DNA from: Arthrobacter ruber
GTDB taxonomy: Bacteria; Actinomycetota; Actinomycetes; Actinomycetales; Micrococcaceae
Direction of reading: 5' to 3'
Length of the DNA: 64,000 nt
Assembly: GCF_002954225.1 (NCBI RefSeq)
Contig: NZ_PPTH01000012.1
Span: 160,579 to 224,578 of the forward strand
Under the pieces are notes generated by a model. That model was given only the letters and a program-made list of their open reading frames with translations. It searched no databases and was not told the DNA's origin. The position numbers were made by a program, and so were the translations under genes. Positions 1-8,834 of the stretch are shown here, one piece after another; positions within the stretch are counted from its first letter, which is position 1; each line of letters opens with the position of its first letter.

Positions 1-295
1 GAGTTGCAACGCCCTGGTTCCAAATTTCGCTGAGCGAACCTGCACGAGATTCCGGGTAGCGAATGAAGGCCTTGAATTGTCCATGTTCGTCGAGCCTCCG
101 TTTGGTCTTGCGCACATTCCGTAACTGGAACATCGCGAAGAGCCAGTAGATCAAGGTGTACATAAAGCCACTGATCAGGGCATCGACCAAGCTACGTTGG
201 CTGACGACGAGCCAAACAGCAGTTGCAAACACGAAAAAGATGACATAGCCGAACGCCAGTGCCATGTAGGGGTGCCGCCGGACCCAGTTCTTCAT
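1..295 (-). CDS. Partial small membrane protein (runs off the left edge)
   Basis: Reading leftwards from the ATG at 293-295, a frame stays open for 98 codons to the window edge, so the C-terminus is missing. It begins MKNWVRRHPYMALAFGY and has two hydrophobic stretches, at about residues 10-31 and 37-56. A basic, charged cytoplasmic stretch follows (RNVRKTKRRLDEHGQ). This looks like a two-helix membrane protein with a C-terminal soluble tail. I do not recognise the family. The positively charged N-terminus before the first helix supports the start. Confidence 0.6.
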   Translation of the reverse strand, partial: MKNWVRRHPYMALAFGYVIFFVFATAVWLVVSQRSLVDALISGFMYTLIYWLFAMFQLRNVRKTKRRLDEHGQFKAFIRYPESRAGSLSEIWNQGVAT

Positions 296-363
296 TCCGA
301 CAACCCGCCGTGGGACAGATCAGTGGTGCGGCTCATCGGACCCGCGCCTTGATCTCAGGTGCA

Positions 364-591
364 TCATTTTCTGCTGGAAGTTCCGTCTTCAAGGCGCTCC
401 TCCTGTTTGGCAAAGCGCAGAACGCCAAGCGCGATCATGCTTCCGGCGAAGACACTACCTAACTTCCATAGGTGCAGAGGATCCCGCTGAGGGATCGTCC
501 TGCGGACGGCGAACTCGGGTATCGTCGGGGCCTTTCTCTGATCGTTGTCCGGTGACAGAGTGAGCCCATGGACTTCGACCGCAGCCAGCAA
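364..591 (-). CDS. Possible small protein with one hydrophobic segment
   Basis: A 75-codon frame ends 68 bp upstream of the partial membrane gene on the same strand. Only the C-terminal half looks protein-like: a hydrophobic stretch (LGSVFAGSMIALGVLRF) followed by a charged tail. The N-terminal half overlaps the start of the divergent gene at 568 and may not be translated. No ribosome-binding site was identified. It may be a real short membrane protein with a later start, or chance. Confidence 0.25.
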   Translation of the reverse strand: MLAAVEVHGLTLSPDNDQRKAPTIPEFAVRRTIPQRDPLHLWKLGSVFAGSMIALGVLRFAKQEERLEDGTSSRK

Positions 592-1254
592 CCCATGGAC
601 TTTCCTCCACCACCGACGGTGGACGAAATCACTGCACAGATGAACAGGCCGCTATGGGTCCTGGCTGACCAAGAGAGCATCGAAGAGGCGGGTGCAGGCC
701 ACGGTAGCCAGACCGTGGACGGAGTTCTGCAAGTCGAGACAGTGGCTCTCTCCTATGTCCTATGGCGATACCCCGCTGACCGGGCCGATCCTCGGAACCT
801 TAGAGAACTCACACCGGAGGAGAGAGCCGGCCTCGAGATGGAACCGGTTGGTCCGCTGCCCGAGTGGATAATCGAAGCGCGCGACAGGATGAGATACCCG
901 CTCCTATGGGAAGGCGTTCGCACCACGCACTTCGTCGAAGGCACCCCACGACCTGTGGAAGACGTTCTGGCGGAGCACATGAACCACATCCTCATGAACG
1001 TCTTTCAAGATGAACGCGTAGTCGGTGGTTTTCCGGGTGAGCTCACCAACCGGGTCGAAACAGGTAGTTCCAGTACTGGGCGCCGTATTTTGCTCGACGG
1101 CGAGGAGATCGAAGGAATGTGTGTTGATACTGACCCGCATGTTCTAGGGCTCGGGGCCGTCATCGGAACGGGCATACTTACCGCAGCGATCCCACGGGAC
1201 TACCTGCCATACCTTCGGTTGGAGTTCATCACCCGACCCGTGCCCTCCGCCTGA
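568..1254 (+). CDS. Hypothetical protein, 228 aa
   Basis: Soluble, acidic protein without signal peptide or membrane segment. The composition is irregular, with no recognisable catalytic motif. A second in-frame ATG at 595 is an alternative start. It lies beside other small unknown genes and has no operon partner. I do not recognise the family. The length and absence of a competing frame make it a likely real gene, but the function is unknown. Confidence 0.6.
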   Translation: MDFDRSQQPMDFPPPPTVDEITAQMNRPLWVLADQESIEEAGAGHGSQTVDGVLQVETVALSYVLWRYPADRADPRNLRELTPEERAGLEMEPVGPLPEWIIEARDRMRYPLLWEGVRTTHFVEGTPRPVEDVLAEHMNHILMNVFQDERVVGGFPGELTNRVETGSSSTGRRILLDGEEIEGMCVDTDPHVLGLGAVIGTGILTAAIPRDYLPYLRLEFITRPVPSA

Positions 1255-1388
1255 CTGCATCCCGCATTACCGCCACAGGCGTTGTCCCGCAGGCCGATCC
1301 CCAGGCCGATCCTTATGCGGGCGGGTTAGGGCGCGGAGTGCAGGGTCCTACCTCTGGAGCTCGAAGACATGTTGTGTTGAGATGAGCC

Positions 1389-1838
1389 ATGCCTACTCCG
1401 CGTAGGGCCCTCTTCGCGATCCTTCTGGTGACGAGTGTTCATCTAACTAGTGGCTGCTCAACGCCAAAGGAGTCCGCCGTGCATGACATTCGATTCACAG
1501 CCATTGCCGGGATCAACGAGTCTGGGGAGCTGTCTTGGCTCGAGACCAACCGTGTTACTTGGTGGATCACTGACCGAGGTGCCGGTCAGGTAGTCGTCGT
1601 CGGCACACCGTGCGTCGGGTTCGAGGCAGCTGTCACCGTCACTGAGGAACAAATCGTTCTTGACCGGTCAAAGATGCAGGTTGCCGCCATCTTCTGCGAG
1701 CCTCCGCGGAGCGACTACGACCGATGGGTTCACCGATTTACTGAGCTGCCGCTGAACTACTCGTGGGATGAAGAGACACTCACCATCTCGAATAAGAGAG
1801 GGTCCCTGACGATGACACCCGACAGCAGTTCCACCTGA
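1389..1838 (+). CDS. Putative lipoprotein, 149 aa
   Basis: The N-terminus has a basic n-region (MPTPRRALF), a hydrophobic core and a lipobox ending LTSGC at about residue 23, so it should be exported and lipidated. The mature part is about 125 residues with two cysteines (GTPCVGF and AIFCEPP) in a compact, beta-rich-looking domain. I recognise no family. It may be a surface-anchored binding domain. Confidence 0.7.
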   Translation: MPTPRRALFAILLVTSVHLTSGCSTPKESAVHDIRFTAIAGINESGELSWLETNRVTWWITDRGAGQVVVVGTPCVGFEAAVTVTEEQIVLDRSKMQVAAIFCEPPRSDYDRWVHRFTELPLNYSWDEETLTISNKRGSLTMTPDSSST

Positions 1839-1897
1839 TGCTCAGAACCACCCATGCTGCATAATCCACATACGAGAACAGAGGTGCATGTACGACT

Positions 1898-2668
1898 TCA
1901 TGGCTCGTTCCTGAGCGAGCCGGGAACATCGAACCCCTCGGGAAGCGGTTCGACGTAATAGTGCCGGTTCCCAACACCACGCAGCTCAAGGCTGCCCTCG
2001 GTCGTGCGTTCGTAGGCGTAGTACCTGCCCTCTGGCAGTTCACCCAAGTCCGCGTCTGCTGGGATCTGCTGAGTGAGCTGTTGGCCATCGTGCTCATAAC
2101 GCCACTCAACAGGCCCGCACAGGGCAAAAGTTTGATTCGGCATCACGATCCCGAGTTCCATCACCGTCTGACTCTCGGCATCCGTCGTGGTCAGAATCCG
2201 CTGCCCACTCGGAAGCGCCGGGCGCTGCTCCAATAGGGTCGGATACTCACCCTCACGCCAGGCGGTGACGTGACCGCCAACGGCATCACACGCTGACACC
2301 GGATCGATGACGGCTCCTGCAGGAGGGCGTGCCGCGACCGTACAAGCACCTAAGGGCGGCTCGACGTCGACGTTCTCGTAGTGCTGGTTATCCGCTACGA
2401 AGAAGGTCAAGTCCTCACACTTCACGCTGGCAGGAACGTTCTGAATGACCTCTGGTTCGGGCACCACTGGAACAGGCGGGGACGACGTCATGGCCGTGTA
2501 GAGCACGATGTACCCGAAGGCCACTATCCCTGCGCCGGCCGCAATCGTTCCCCTCCGGTCAGAACCGCCAGTAGCCGGCTGCTGTGGCAGGCCGACAGGT
2601 AAAAGGTCCCCTAAGTCGTTGCGCGAACCGATGTCCTCAACCACTGGCCCGTCACTTCCCGCCCCCAT
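1898..2668 (-). CDS. Single-pass membrane protein with extracytoplasmic domain, 256 aa
   Basis: The frame stays open to 2785, but the ATG at 2666-2668 is preceded by a strong site (GAGGGGG seven to eight bases upstream), so I start there. The N-terminal ~40 residues are polar and cytoplasmic. One hydrophobic helix lies at about residues 45-62 (TIAAGAGIVAFGYIVLY). About 190 residues follow outside, with several cysteines (VKCEDL, GACTVA, SACDAV, ALCGPV) that could form disulfides. It diverges from the PadR module at 2881. Family not recognised. Confidence 0.7.
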   Translation of the reverse strand: MGAGSDGPVVEDIGSRNDLGDLLPVGLPQQPATGGSDRRGTIAAGAGIVAFGYIVLYTAMTSSPPVPVVPEPEVIQNVPASVKCEDLTFFVADNQHYENVDVEPPLGACTVAARPPAGAVIDPVSACDAVGGHVTAWREGEYPTLLEQRPALPSGQRILTTTDAESQTVMELGIVMPNQTFALCGPVEWRYEHDGQQLTQQIPADADLGELPEGRYYAYERTTEGSLELRGVGNRHYYVEPLPEGFDVPGSLRNEP

Positions 2669-2853
2669 GGCACTATCCCCCTCTAAAGCTCTCCAAAGCT
2701 CTGACGGTATGGGATGCCAGGTGGCCCATCGACATGCCTCACCGAAGGCCGGGTGAATCAGACACTCGACCGTTTCACTACGCATCCCTACTCGAGAGCG
2801 CTTCCCCTCGCATCCGACTCACCCTGACCCGTAGAACTGCTTGCTGGCCTTAA

Positions 2854-2880
2854 CTATAAACCGAGTGTATAGATAGGTCT
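2854..2880 (+). promoter_or_regulatory. Putative PadR operator overlapping a leaderless promoter
   Basis: An inverted repeat CTATA-N9-TATAG lies at 2854-2872, ending eight bases before the GTG at 2881. There is no convincing ribosome-binding site in the few bases between the AT-rich element and the start, so the message may be leaderless. A dyad in this position fits autorepression by the PadR protein encoded just downstream. The dyad is seen; its use is inferred. Confidence 0.45.
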
Positions 2881-3408
2881 GTGAACAACTCACTGACCCT
2901 GCTGGGCCTCCTGGGCCGCGAGCCGAGCTACGGCTATGACCTGAAACATTCCTATGACCGGTACTTCGGGATCGAGAAGGCCCTGGCCTTCGGGCAGGTC
3001 TACGCGACCCTGGCCCGCATGGTCCGGGATGAGCTGATCCGTGCGGTCGGCGAGGAGACAGGCGGCGGCCCAGACCGCAAAAAGTACGAGATCACCGCCA
3101 CGGGGCAGGACAAGGTCAGGTCCTGGTTGTTCACCCCGGACACACCGTCCGAAACCCTACAGAGCGATCTGTTCGCCAAGACCGTGATCGCTCTGCTCCT
3201 CGAGGATGACGCCGACCGGTTGCTGGATCTGCAGCGCGCAGAGCACATGGCGCGGATGCGTGAGCTGACCCGGGCAAAGAAGGACGCGCAGCTGCTGCAG
3301 GTCCTGATGTGCGACCACGGGCTGTTCCACATCGAGGCAGATCTGCGGTGGATCGACCTGACCACCGCCCGGCTGACCCAGCTCAAGAAGGAGTTGCAGC
3401 ACGCATGA
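2881..3408 (+). CDS. PadR-family transcriptional regulator
   Basis: Residues 1-75 form the PadR winged helix (LLGLLGREPSYGYDLKHSY, then GQVYATLARM and the wing GGGPDRKKYEITATG). Residues 90-175 form the helical C-terminal dimerisation region typical of the longer PadR type. PadR proteins usually repress adjacent transporter genes and release DNA on binding an aromatic or drug-like ligand. The stop overlaps the start of the ABC ATPase by ATGA at 3405-3408, so the two are translationally coupled. It probably controls its own operon, since a dyad lies directly upstream. Confidence 0.9.
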   Translation: MNNSLTLLGLLGREPSYGYDLKHSYDRYFGIEKALAFGQVYATLARMVRDELIRAVGEETGGGPDRKKYEITATGQDKVRSWLFTPDTPSETLQSDLFAKTVIALLLEDDADRLLDLQRAEHMARMRELTRAKKDAQLLQVLMCDHGLFHIEADLRWIDLTTARLTQLKKELQHA

Positions 3409-4112
3409 ACACCACCAACACCCCGATCCTCAGTGCTCGCGACCTCCGCCACTCCTTCGGCCCGACCGACGCGCTGCGCGGGATCGACCTCGACGTGCAA
3501 GCCGGTGAAGTCCTGGCCGTCATGGGCCCCTCCGGCTCCGGTAAGTCCACCCTCCTGCATTGCCTCGCCGGCGTCCTCACACCTGACAGCGGCACCGTCA
3601 CCTACTCACCGGCCAACCAGGCTCCTCGCGATGTCGGCGGGCTGAATGAGCAGGAACGTTCCCGCCTGCGACTGACCGACTTCGGGTTCGTGTTCCAGTT
3701 CGGGCAACTACTGCCGGAACTCAACGCGCTGGACAACGTGAGCATCCCCCTGCTCCTCGCGGGGATCAAGAGGCCCGAAGCCCTCCGGCGATCGACCGTG
3801 CTCCTCGAGCGACTCGACCTGGGAAGCATGTCCGGGAAGCTGCCCGGTGAGCTCTCCGGCGGGCAGGCCCAACGGGTGGCTGTTGCACGCGCCCTGGTCA
3901 CCGCACCTACCGTCTTGTTCGCCGATGAGCCGACAGGATCACTGGATTCACTCGCGTCGGAGAACGTCCTGACACTGATGCTCGAACTCGTCCGCGAAGC
4001 AGGGACGACCGTCGTGATGGTCACCCACGACCCCCGCTCCGCGGCGTACGCGGACCGGGAAGTCATCGTCCGCGACGGAGCCATCAGCGCCGGCTACCGG
4101 ATACCGGCATGA
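3405..4112 (+). CDS. ABC transporter ATP-binding protein, LolD/MacB type
   Basis: 235 residues. Walker A is GPSGSGKST (about residue 40), the signature is LSGGQAQRVAVARAL and Walker B is VLFADEPTG, followed by the D-loop LDS and the H-switch VMVTHD. The ATG overlaps the PadR stop, and AAGGAG lies about twelve bases upstream. The stop overlaps the permease start (ATGA at 4109). This family energises FtsX-like permeases that export peptides, lipids or antibiotics by a mechanotransmission cycle. Substrate unknown. Confidence 0.92.
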   Translation: MNTTNTPILSARDLRHSFGPTDALRGIDLDVQAGEVLAVMGPSGSGKSTLLHCLAGVLTPDSGTVTYSPANQAPRDVGGLNEQERSRLRLTDFGFVFQFGQLLPELNALDNVSIPLLLAGIKRPEALRRSTVLLERLDLGSMSGKLPGELSGGQAQRVAVARALVTAPTVLFADEPTGSLDSLASENVLTLMLELVREAGTTVVMVTHDPRSAAYADREVIVRDGAISAGYRIPA

Positions 4113-6379
4113 ACAGTGTCCTGCTCAAACTCACCATTACTGGCAGCAGGTCAGCCTACGGACGCCTGGCAGGAATAGCTGCCGGCGTCGCCGTCGGCGT
4201 ATGCATGCTCCTACTGCTCTGGGGCGGCGCGAACGGCCTCAACGCCCGCGACGACCGCGGCGCCTGGCTACGCGAAACAGGCACACCATCAGCGACCTAC
4301 CCCACACCACCATCAGCAGCGGCAGACCCAGACATAGACCCGGACACAGACCCGGCCGCCACATCGGAGGCTCCGACGCCGATCCCATTGACCACCGACG
4401 CGGTCCTAATGCGCTCCAATCCTGTGGAAGTGTTCCGCGACCAGCTCATCAACCGCCGGGACTTCGCCGCCCTCGACACGACAACCGTCAGCATCCCGGG
4501 GGTCGGGGCACCGCCTGCACCGGGCGAGTACTACGCCTCCCCCGCCCTTCAACAGTTGATCGATTCCACACCGCGCGATGAGCTCGGAGACCGGTACGGC
4601 ACCTTTGCCGGCACCATCGACGACTCGGCCCTGCCCGGACCGGACTCCCTGGTCATCGTGACCGGCGCCCCGGAAGCCGAGATCCGGAACAGTGGGCTCA
4701 ACTTCCTAGTGACCGGTTTCACCACCGACCCCTACGGCGGTAACGCCGCCACCTACACAACGGTGCTGAGCATCGGTGCGATCGCCGTGTTCTTCCCCGT
4801 GCTGCTGCTGATCAGTATCGTCACCGGACTTGGTGCCGCCGAGCGGCGCGAACGCTTCAGTACGCTGCGCCTGATCGGGGCCTCGCCCCGCGTCGTTGCA
4901 CGGATCGCCGCTGCTGAAACAGCGATCCCAAGCCTCATCGGCGCCGTCGCCGGCGTGGTGTTGGCGGTCCTGCTCAGGCCGGTCGCCGCGCAACTGCCGG
5001 TCAATGGCACCCGCATGTTCATCTCCGACCTGACCACCGGGTGGGTCGCGGGCCTCATCGTCGTCACGGTCGTCGTCGCCGCAGCGGCCGTCACAGCCGC
5101 GTATCGCACCAGCAGGGCAGGCATCGGCCCCCTGGGCGTCACCCAGTCCGCACCCGAAACACTGCCACGCACCAGAAGGCTCCTTCCGCTCCTGGGCGGG
5201 CTTGCCGCCCTAGTTCTCGCCGCACTACTCAGCCGCACAGCCAACGACCTCTCAGCCCAGCTGCAGACACCACTACTCCTTGGCGGGTTCGCCTTCACCC
5301 TCGTAGGTATCATCGCAGCCGGCCCGTGGCTGACACTGCTCGTCAGCAGGATCGGAGCACGACGGGCCCACAGTGCCGCTGCGGTCATCGCCCTCACCCG
5401 CATCCAACGAACGCCCGCGGCCACATTCCGCTCCGTCTCGGGACTGGTCATTGCCGTATTCGTCGTCTCCGTCTTCGCCGGCGCCTCCAGCGTCATCGAA
5501 ACACGCCCCACACCAACAGCGACGCCCGGATTACCCCAGCCCACCAGCGTCACCTCGACCATCAGCACCGGGACCACCACCACTGACACCACCTCGATGA
5601 AGGACCGCCTGGAGCAACTCCCCGGTATTCGGCACGCGACCATCGGGTACGGCGCGGCGGCCTTCACTGAGATTGGGGCTGAGCGCGAGATCTACCTTCG
5701 GGCCGAAGACGCTCCAAGTCTCGGCTTTACCAGCATCCCCACAACAGATGTCGTCACCCTCGACATGTCCTTCCTGGATACATGGACCACGACCCCGGTC
5801 CCACTGTTGCCGACCCCCACCACCACCTTCGATCGCTTCGTACCGGTGGTGATCATGGTCGACACCGACGGCACACCGGGGGCCGTCGACCGGGCCCGGA
5901 CAGCGCTGAACACCTCCGGGATCACCGGCACCCCCGGAACGACGCCCACTGACCTCGAGCTGCAGTCCTCTGCGCGCCTCGTTCAGGGCCTCGCCGTCCT
6001 CGCCTACCTGGGGATGGTCATCGCCGTCGTCATCGCCGGGGTCTCCCTCGCCGTCGGCACTGCATCCGCGATCCTCGACCGGAAGAAAGTCCTCGGCCTC
6101 ATGCGACTCATGGGCATGCCAACATCGACACTTCGCAGGATCATCCTCCAGGAAGCCGCGGTACCCCTCCTGACCGTCCTCACGCTCTCCATCGGACTCG
6201 GGTTCCTCGTAGCCTGGCTCATGATCACCGGTATCGACGACTCCTACACACTCACCTGGCCCGGAACCGACTACTTCATAGCCCTCGTCATCAGCCTCAC
6301 CCTCGCCCTCGCCGCCGTCGTAGCGACCTTCGGACTCATTCAACGCAACACCACACCCACAACCACGCGCTTCGCCTGA
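4109..6379 (+). CDS. FtsX-like ABC transporter permease, 756 aa
   Basis: Membrane partner of the ATPase at 3405. One helix lies near the N-terminus (about 18-40), then a ~170-residue extracytoplasmic domain. A three-helix bundle (about 215-330) contains the FtsX feature ERFSTLRLIGASPR, where the coupling helix meets the ATPase. Further helices follow at 355-460, then a second ~150-residue outside domain rich in Thr and Pro, and a final three-helix bundle with the duplicated motif LGLMRLMGMP. This duplicated layout fits long actinobacterial MacB/FtsX-type permeases. PadR control suggests export of a toxic compound. Confidence 0.9.
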   Translation: MNSVLLKLTITGSRSAYGRLAGIAAGVAVGVCMLLLLWGGANGLNARDDRGAWLRETGTPSATYPTPPSAAADPDIDPDTDPAATSEAPTPIPLTTDAVLMRSNPVEVFRDQLINRRDFAALDTTTVSIPGVGAPPAPGEYYASPALQQLIDSTPRDELGDRYGTFAGTIDDSALPGPDSLVIVTGAPEAEIRNSGLNFLVTGFTTDPYGGNAATYTTVLSIGAIAVFFPVLLLISIVTGLGAAERRERFSTLRLIGASPRVVARIAAAETAIPSLIGAVAGVVLAVLLRPVAAQLPVNGTRMFISDLTTGWVAGLIVVTVVVAAAAVTAAYRTSRAGIGPLGVTQSAPETLPRTRRLLPLLGGLAALVLAALLSRTANDLSAQLQTPLLLGGFAFTLVGIIAAGPWLTLLVSRIGARRAHSAAAVIALTRIQRTPAATFRSVSGLVIAVFVVSVFAGASSVIETRPTPTATPGLPQPTSVTSTISTGTTTTDTTSMKDRLEQLPGIRHATIGYGAAAFTEIGAEREIYLRAEDAPSLGFTSIPTTDVVTLDMSFLDTWTTTPVPLLPTPTTTFDRFVPVVIMVDTDGTPGAVDRARTALNTSGITGTPGTTPTDLELQSSARLVQGLAVLAYLGMVIAVVIAGVSLAVGTASAILDRKKVLGLMRLMGMPTSTLRRIILQEAAVPLLTVLTLSIGLGFLVAWLMITGIDDSYTLTWPGTDYFIALVISLTLALAAVVATFGLIQRNTTPTTTRFA

Positions 6380-6427
6380 CGATGCACGCTGCGGGATCGA
6401 CAATCGCGCGTTCGGCACAATGAGGAT

Positions 6428-6961
6428 ATGACCGTTCAGCTGCGTCCGTGGACGCCGGAAGATGCTCCCGCCCTACTGGCCGCTTACGAGGAGAACCCGG
6501 ATCTACATACGCAATTCGGCGGTGCTAACCTCTCCACCGTCGACAAAGCACGCGAGCTCATCAGCCAACGACTCCCGCTCACGGACTCTTTACGCAACTG
6601 GGCCATAACGATCGACCATGTAGTTGCTGGCAACGTCGGGCTATCAGCCATCGAACGCACCCACGGCACCGCCTGGGTTTACTACTGGCTCACGTCAGCA
6701 GCCCGCGGTCACGGCTACGCCTCCCGAGCCCTGGCCACAGTGGCCACTAAGGCATTTACAGACGGTCTCTTCCGCCTCGAGCTCGGTCACCGCGTCAACA
6801 ACCCCGCATCCTGCTCAGTAGCCCGGCGGGCTGGCTTCATCGTAGAGGGCCTTGAGCGCCAGAAGCTGCAATACGGTGCGGAGCGGTTCGATGTGGAAAC
6901 ACATGCTCGACTTCGCACTGATCCAGTCCCGAACCTCGAAGCAATCCCAACCGTCCGCTGA
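6428..6961 (+). CDS. GNAT-family N-acetyltransferase
   Basis: 177 residues with the GNAT fold of the RimJ/RimL subgroup: opening VQLRPWTPEDAPALLAAY, the acetyl-CoA loop RGHGYASRAL in the middle, and RLELGHRVNNPASCSVARR with AGFIVEG near the end. It transfers acetyl from acetyl-CoA to an amine; the substrate (peptide N-terminus, drug or metabolite) cannot be told. It stands alone, 48 bp after the permease. Confidence 0.88.
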   Translation: MTVQLRPWTPEDAPALLAAYEENPDLHTQFGGANLSTVDKARELISQRLPLTDSLRNWAITIDHVVAGNVGLSAIERTHGTAWVYYWLTSAARGHGYASRALATVATKAFTDGLFRLELGHRVNNPASCSVARRAGFIVEGLERQKLQYGAERFDVETHARLRTDPVPNLEAIPTVR

Positions 6962-7004
6962 ACGATCGGCTGTCGAAATACGCTTTCCAGGTTCCGCACC
7001 TCAA

Positions 7005-8006
7005 TCAGTCTTCTGGTGCCGCATCCACGACGGAGTAGTTGATGGCGGTGTGACCGGTTACTTCGTCGGCACCAAACCCATAAACCGCGTAGGTGGCAAC
7101 GGTGCGTTCTCCAATCACAAGTCCGGTAGCTGGGTCGATAATGATCTCCTGTCGGATGCCGGCGCGTAGAGGTTCGGTGCGTCCGATGGCGGTGCCTTCA
7201 ACTCCGTCGAGGTTCACCTGTTCGCTGGCGTCTACACCGGGGATCAGAGCCAGGGCGTCGTAGAGCCCTGCCCTGAGGTCGGCGGGCACGAGGCCGATCT
7301 TGAGGAGATCGGTGATTTGCACGAAGTTGTCTTCGTCGCGAGACGCGGAACCGCCGGTGTAGCGGGAGTTCACCCAGTCCAACAGGGCCCGCCCGTCCCG
7401 AGGTAGCGCATCCATTTCTTCTTCGCTGAGCAATCCCCACGGGTTCCCGTAGAAGTTCCCGTCCGGTGCCCTTTCGACGTCGATCTGCCCAGGCACAGGG
7501 GCTGCAATGCCCCAGTCACGTTCCAGGACCCAGTCCTCGGACTCGTCCCCCGGAACATAGACGCCGATGATCTGCTGGTAGGTCGAGGTCTGACTGGGAT
7601 CTGACGCATCACTGCTGTTCTGCCACTGCCCGCGCTTACTGACAAGCAGGTACTGCCCGGGTGCCGGCTGCAGGTCCGTGTACGCGGCGGTCGTCGCCAC
7701 GACATCGCGGAGCACCCCGGCCGCGTGCGCGCTCTGAGCGGTGAGGCTCATCTGCCCCAGCGCTACTGCCCCGACCGCTACAGCGGCGGTTGCCAGTACA
7801 GCCGTCCGGCCCCAGTGCGATCGCGGCTGACCCTGCCCTGCCGAGTGGTTGGAATCGCTCGTTCGCGGTGTCGATTGGAGACGGTCGATCCTGGTTTGTG
7901 CAGGGCGGTAGCGGGTGGGATCGTCTGCCCCTTGAAGGGTCGGCAGGGACACGAGCTGGTGGCGTAGGGCTTCCCGCCGGTCCGCCTGGAACTGATCTGT
8001 GCTCAT
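7005..8006 (-). CDS. CU044_5270-like membrane-anchored partner of the sigma factor
   Basis: 333 residues. The first ~70 are cytoplasmic and polar. One helix lies at about 70-92 (VLATAAVAVGAVALGQM), and about 240 residues lie outside. The outside part includes PAPGQYLLVSKRGQW, which I associate with the CU044_5270 family commonly encoded next to RNA polymerase sigma-factor genes. The start overlaps the sigma stop by one base (TGATG), with GGAAGGAG upstream, so the two are co-translated. A sensing or anti-sigma role is inferred. I see no zinc-binding anti-sigma motif. Confidence 0.75.
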   Translation of the reverse strand: MSTDQFQADRREALRHQLVSLPTLQGADDPTRYRPAQTRIDRLQSTPRTSDSNHSAGQGQPRSHWGRTAVLATAAVAVGAVALGQMSLTAQSAHAAGVLRDVVATTAAYTDLQPAPGQYLLVSKRGQWQNSSDASDPSQTSTYQQIIGVYVPGDESEDWVLERDWGIAAPVPGQIDVERAPDGNFYGNPWGLLSEEEMDALPRDGRALLDWVNSRYTGGSASRDEDNFVQITDLLKIGLVPADLRAGLYDALALIPGVDASEQVNLDGVEGTAIGRTEPLRAGIRQEIIIDPATGLVIGERTVATYAVYGFGADEVTGHTAINYSVVDAAPED

Positions 8007-8683
8007 CAGGTGCTCCTTCCGTTCATCGTCTGGCCTGCGCTGGTGTGATCATCATCTTCGGTAGCCGTAGTCGGCGCGGTAGGTGCGGGTGTTGGCGGTA
8101 AGCGGCCCGGCCTGCCTAAGAGGGCGGCCTCTTCGTAGAGCGATCCAAGACTCTGCTTGGCCCTGCTGAGCCGAGACTTCACCGTCCCCTCCGCTACCGC
8201 CAGGACACTGGCGGCCTCCCTGATACTCACGCCCTCCACCACGCCCAAAGTCAGAACATCCCGATCCAAAGGCCGCAGCCGGCGGAACGCCTCACGTAAT
8301 GACGCGAGCTCCCCCAGACGTTCATCAGCGTCACTGACCTCCTCGGCCACATCACCCGCCGGTGCGGGAGGAGGAAGCTGCGACAGGAAATGCCGGTATC
8401 GGCGCTGCTGACGCACATGGTTGCGGATCAGGTTGTTCGCTGTCACCAGCAGCCACGGAAGGATCGATTCATCGACCATCCGCACGTGCATCCGACGCCG
8501 CCACGCCTCATAGAACACCATCGCCGTGATGTCCTCCGCGGCCGGGTGCATGCTCAGCAGCCGCAACGCGTGGCGCAGCACCCGCTCGTGATGACGATCG
8601 AACACCACCCCGAATGCGTCCCCGTCACCATTGACGACCTGACGCCACAACATCCCATCCGAGGCGATCATCTGTGCACCCAT
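8006..8683 (-). CDS. ECF-type RNA polymerase sigma factor
   Basis: Region 2 covers VVNGDGDAFGVVFDRHHERVL and EDITAMVFYEAWRRR; region 4 covers LRPLDRDVLTLGVVEGVSIR and VAEGTVKSRLSRAKQSL. A Thr- and Pro-rich tail follows. The open frame reaches 8794, but an ECF-like promoter ends four bases before the ATG at 8681-8683, so translation should begin there or at the ATG at 8671. It is divergent from a second sigma gene at 8835. Confidence 0.85.
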   Translation of the reverse strand: MGAQMIASDGMLWRQVVNGDGDAFGVVFDRHHERVLRHALRLLSMHPAAEDITAMVFYEAWRRRMHVRMVDESILPWLLVTANNLIRNHVRQQRRYRHFLSQLPPPAPAGDVAEEVSDADERLGELASLREAFRRLRPLDRDVLTLGVVEGVSIREAASVLAVAEGTVKSRLSRAKQSLGSLYEEAALLGRPGRLPPTPAPTAPTTATEDDDHTSAGQTMNGRST

Positions 8684-8687
8684 ACCC

Positions 8688-8716
8688 CTTAGTGTCCGAT
8701 CACCACCCAAGGTTCC
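8688..8716 (-). promoter_or_regulatory. Putative ECF-type promoter of the leftward sigma gene
   Basis: On the minus strand GGAACC (8716-8711) is followed after 17 bases by ACTAAG (8693-8688). GGAAC is the classic -35 element of many ECF sigma factors, and the spacing is normal. Transcription would start at or next to the ATG at 8683, giving a leaderless message. This suggests the factor may direct its own gene. The rightward sigma gene has no such GGAAC element. Confidence 0.45.
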
Positions 8717-8768
8717 ACCCACACAGCAGAAAGTTTCGACCCCTTCGAACAATCGACGATCCTCAGTA

Positions 8769-8780
8769 GCAACTAGTTGC
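8769..8780. promoter_or_regulatory. 12-bp perfect palindrome between divergent sigma genes
   Basis: GCAACTAGTTGC is a perfect dyad. It lies 55-66 bases upstream of the GTG of the rightward sigma gene and 86 bases from the leftward ATG. It could be an operator for a regulator controlling both modules. Only the symmetry is seen. Confidence 0.35.
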
Positions 8781-8834
8781 AGGTTGACTGTCACAACTCC
8801 TCACTCCGAGACACTTACTGGGTGGAGGTGTGAA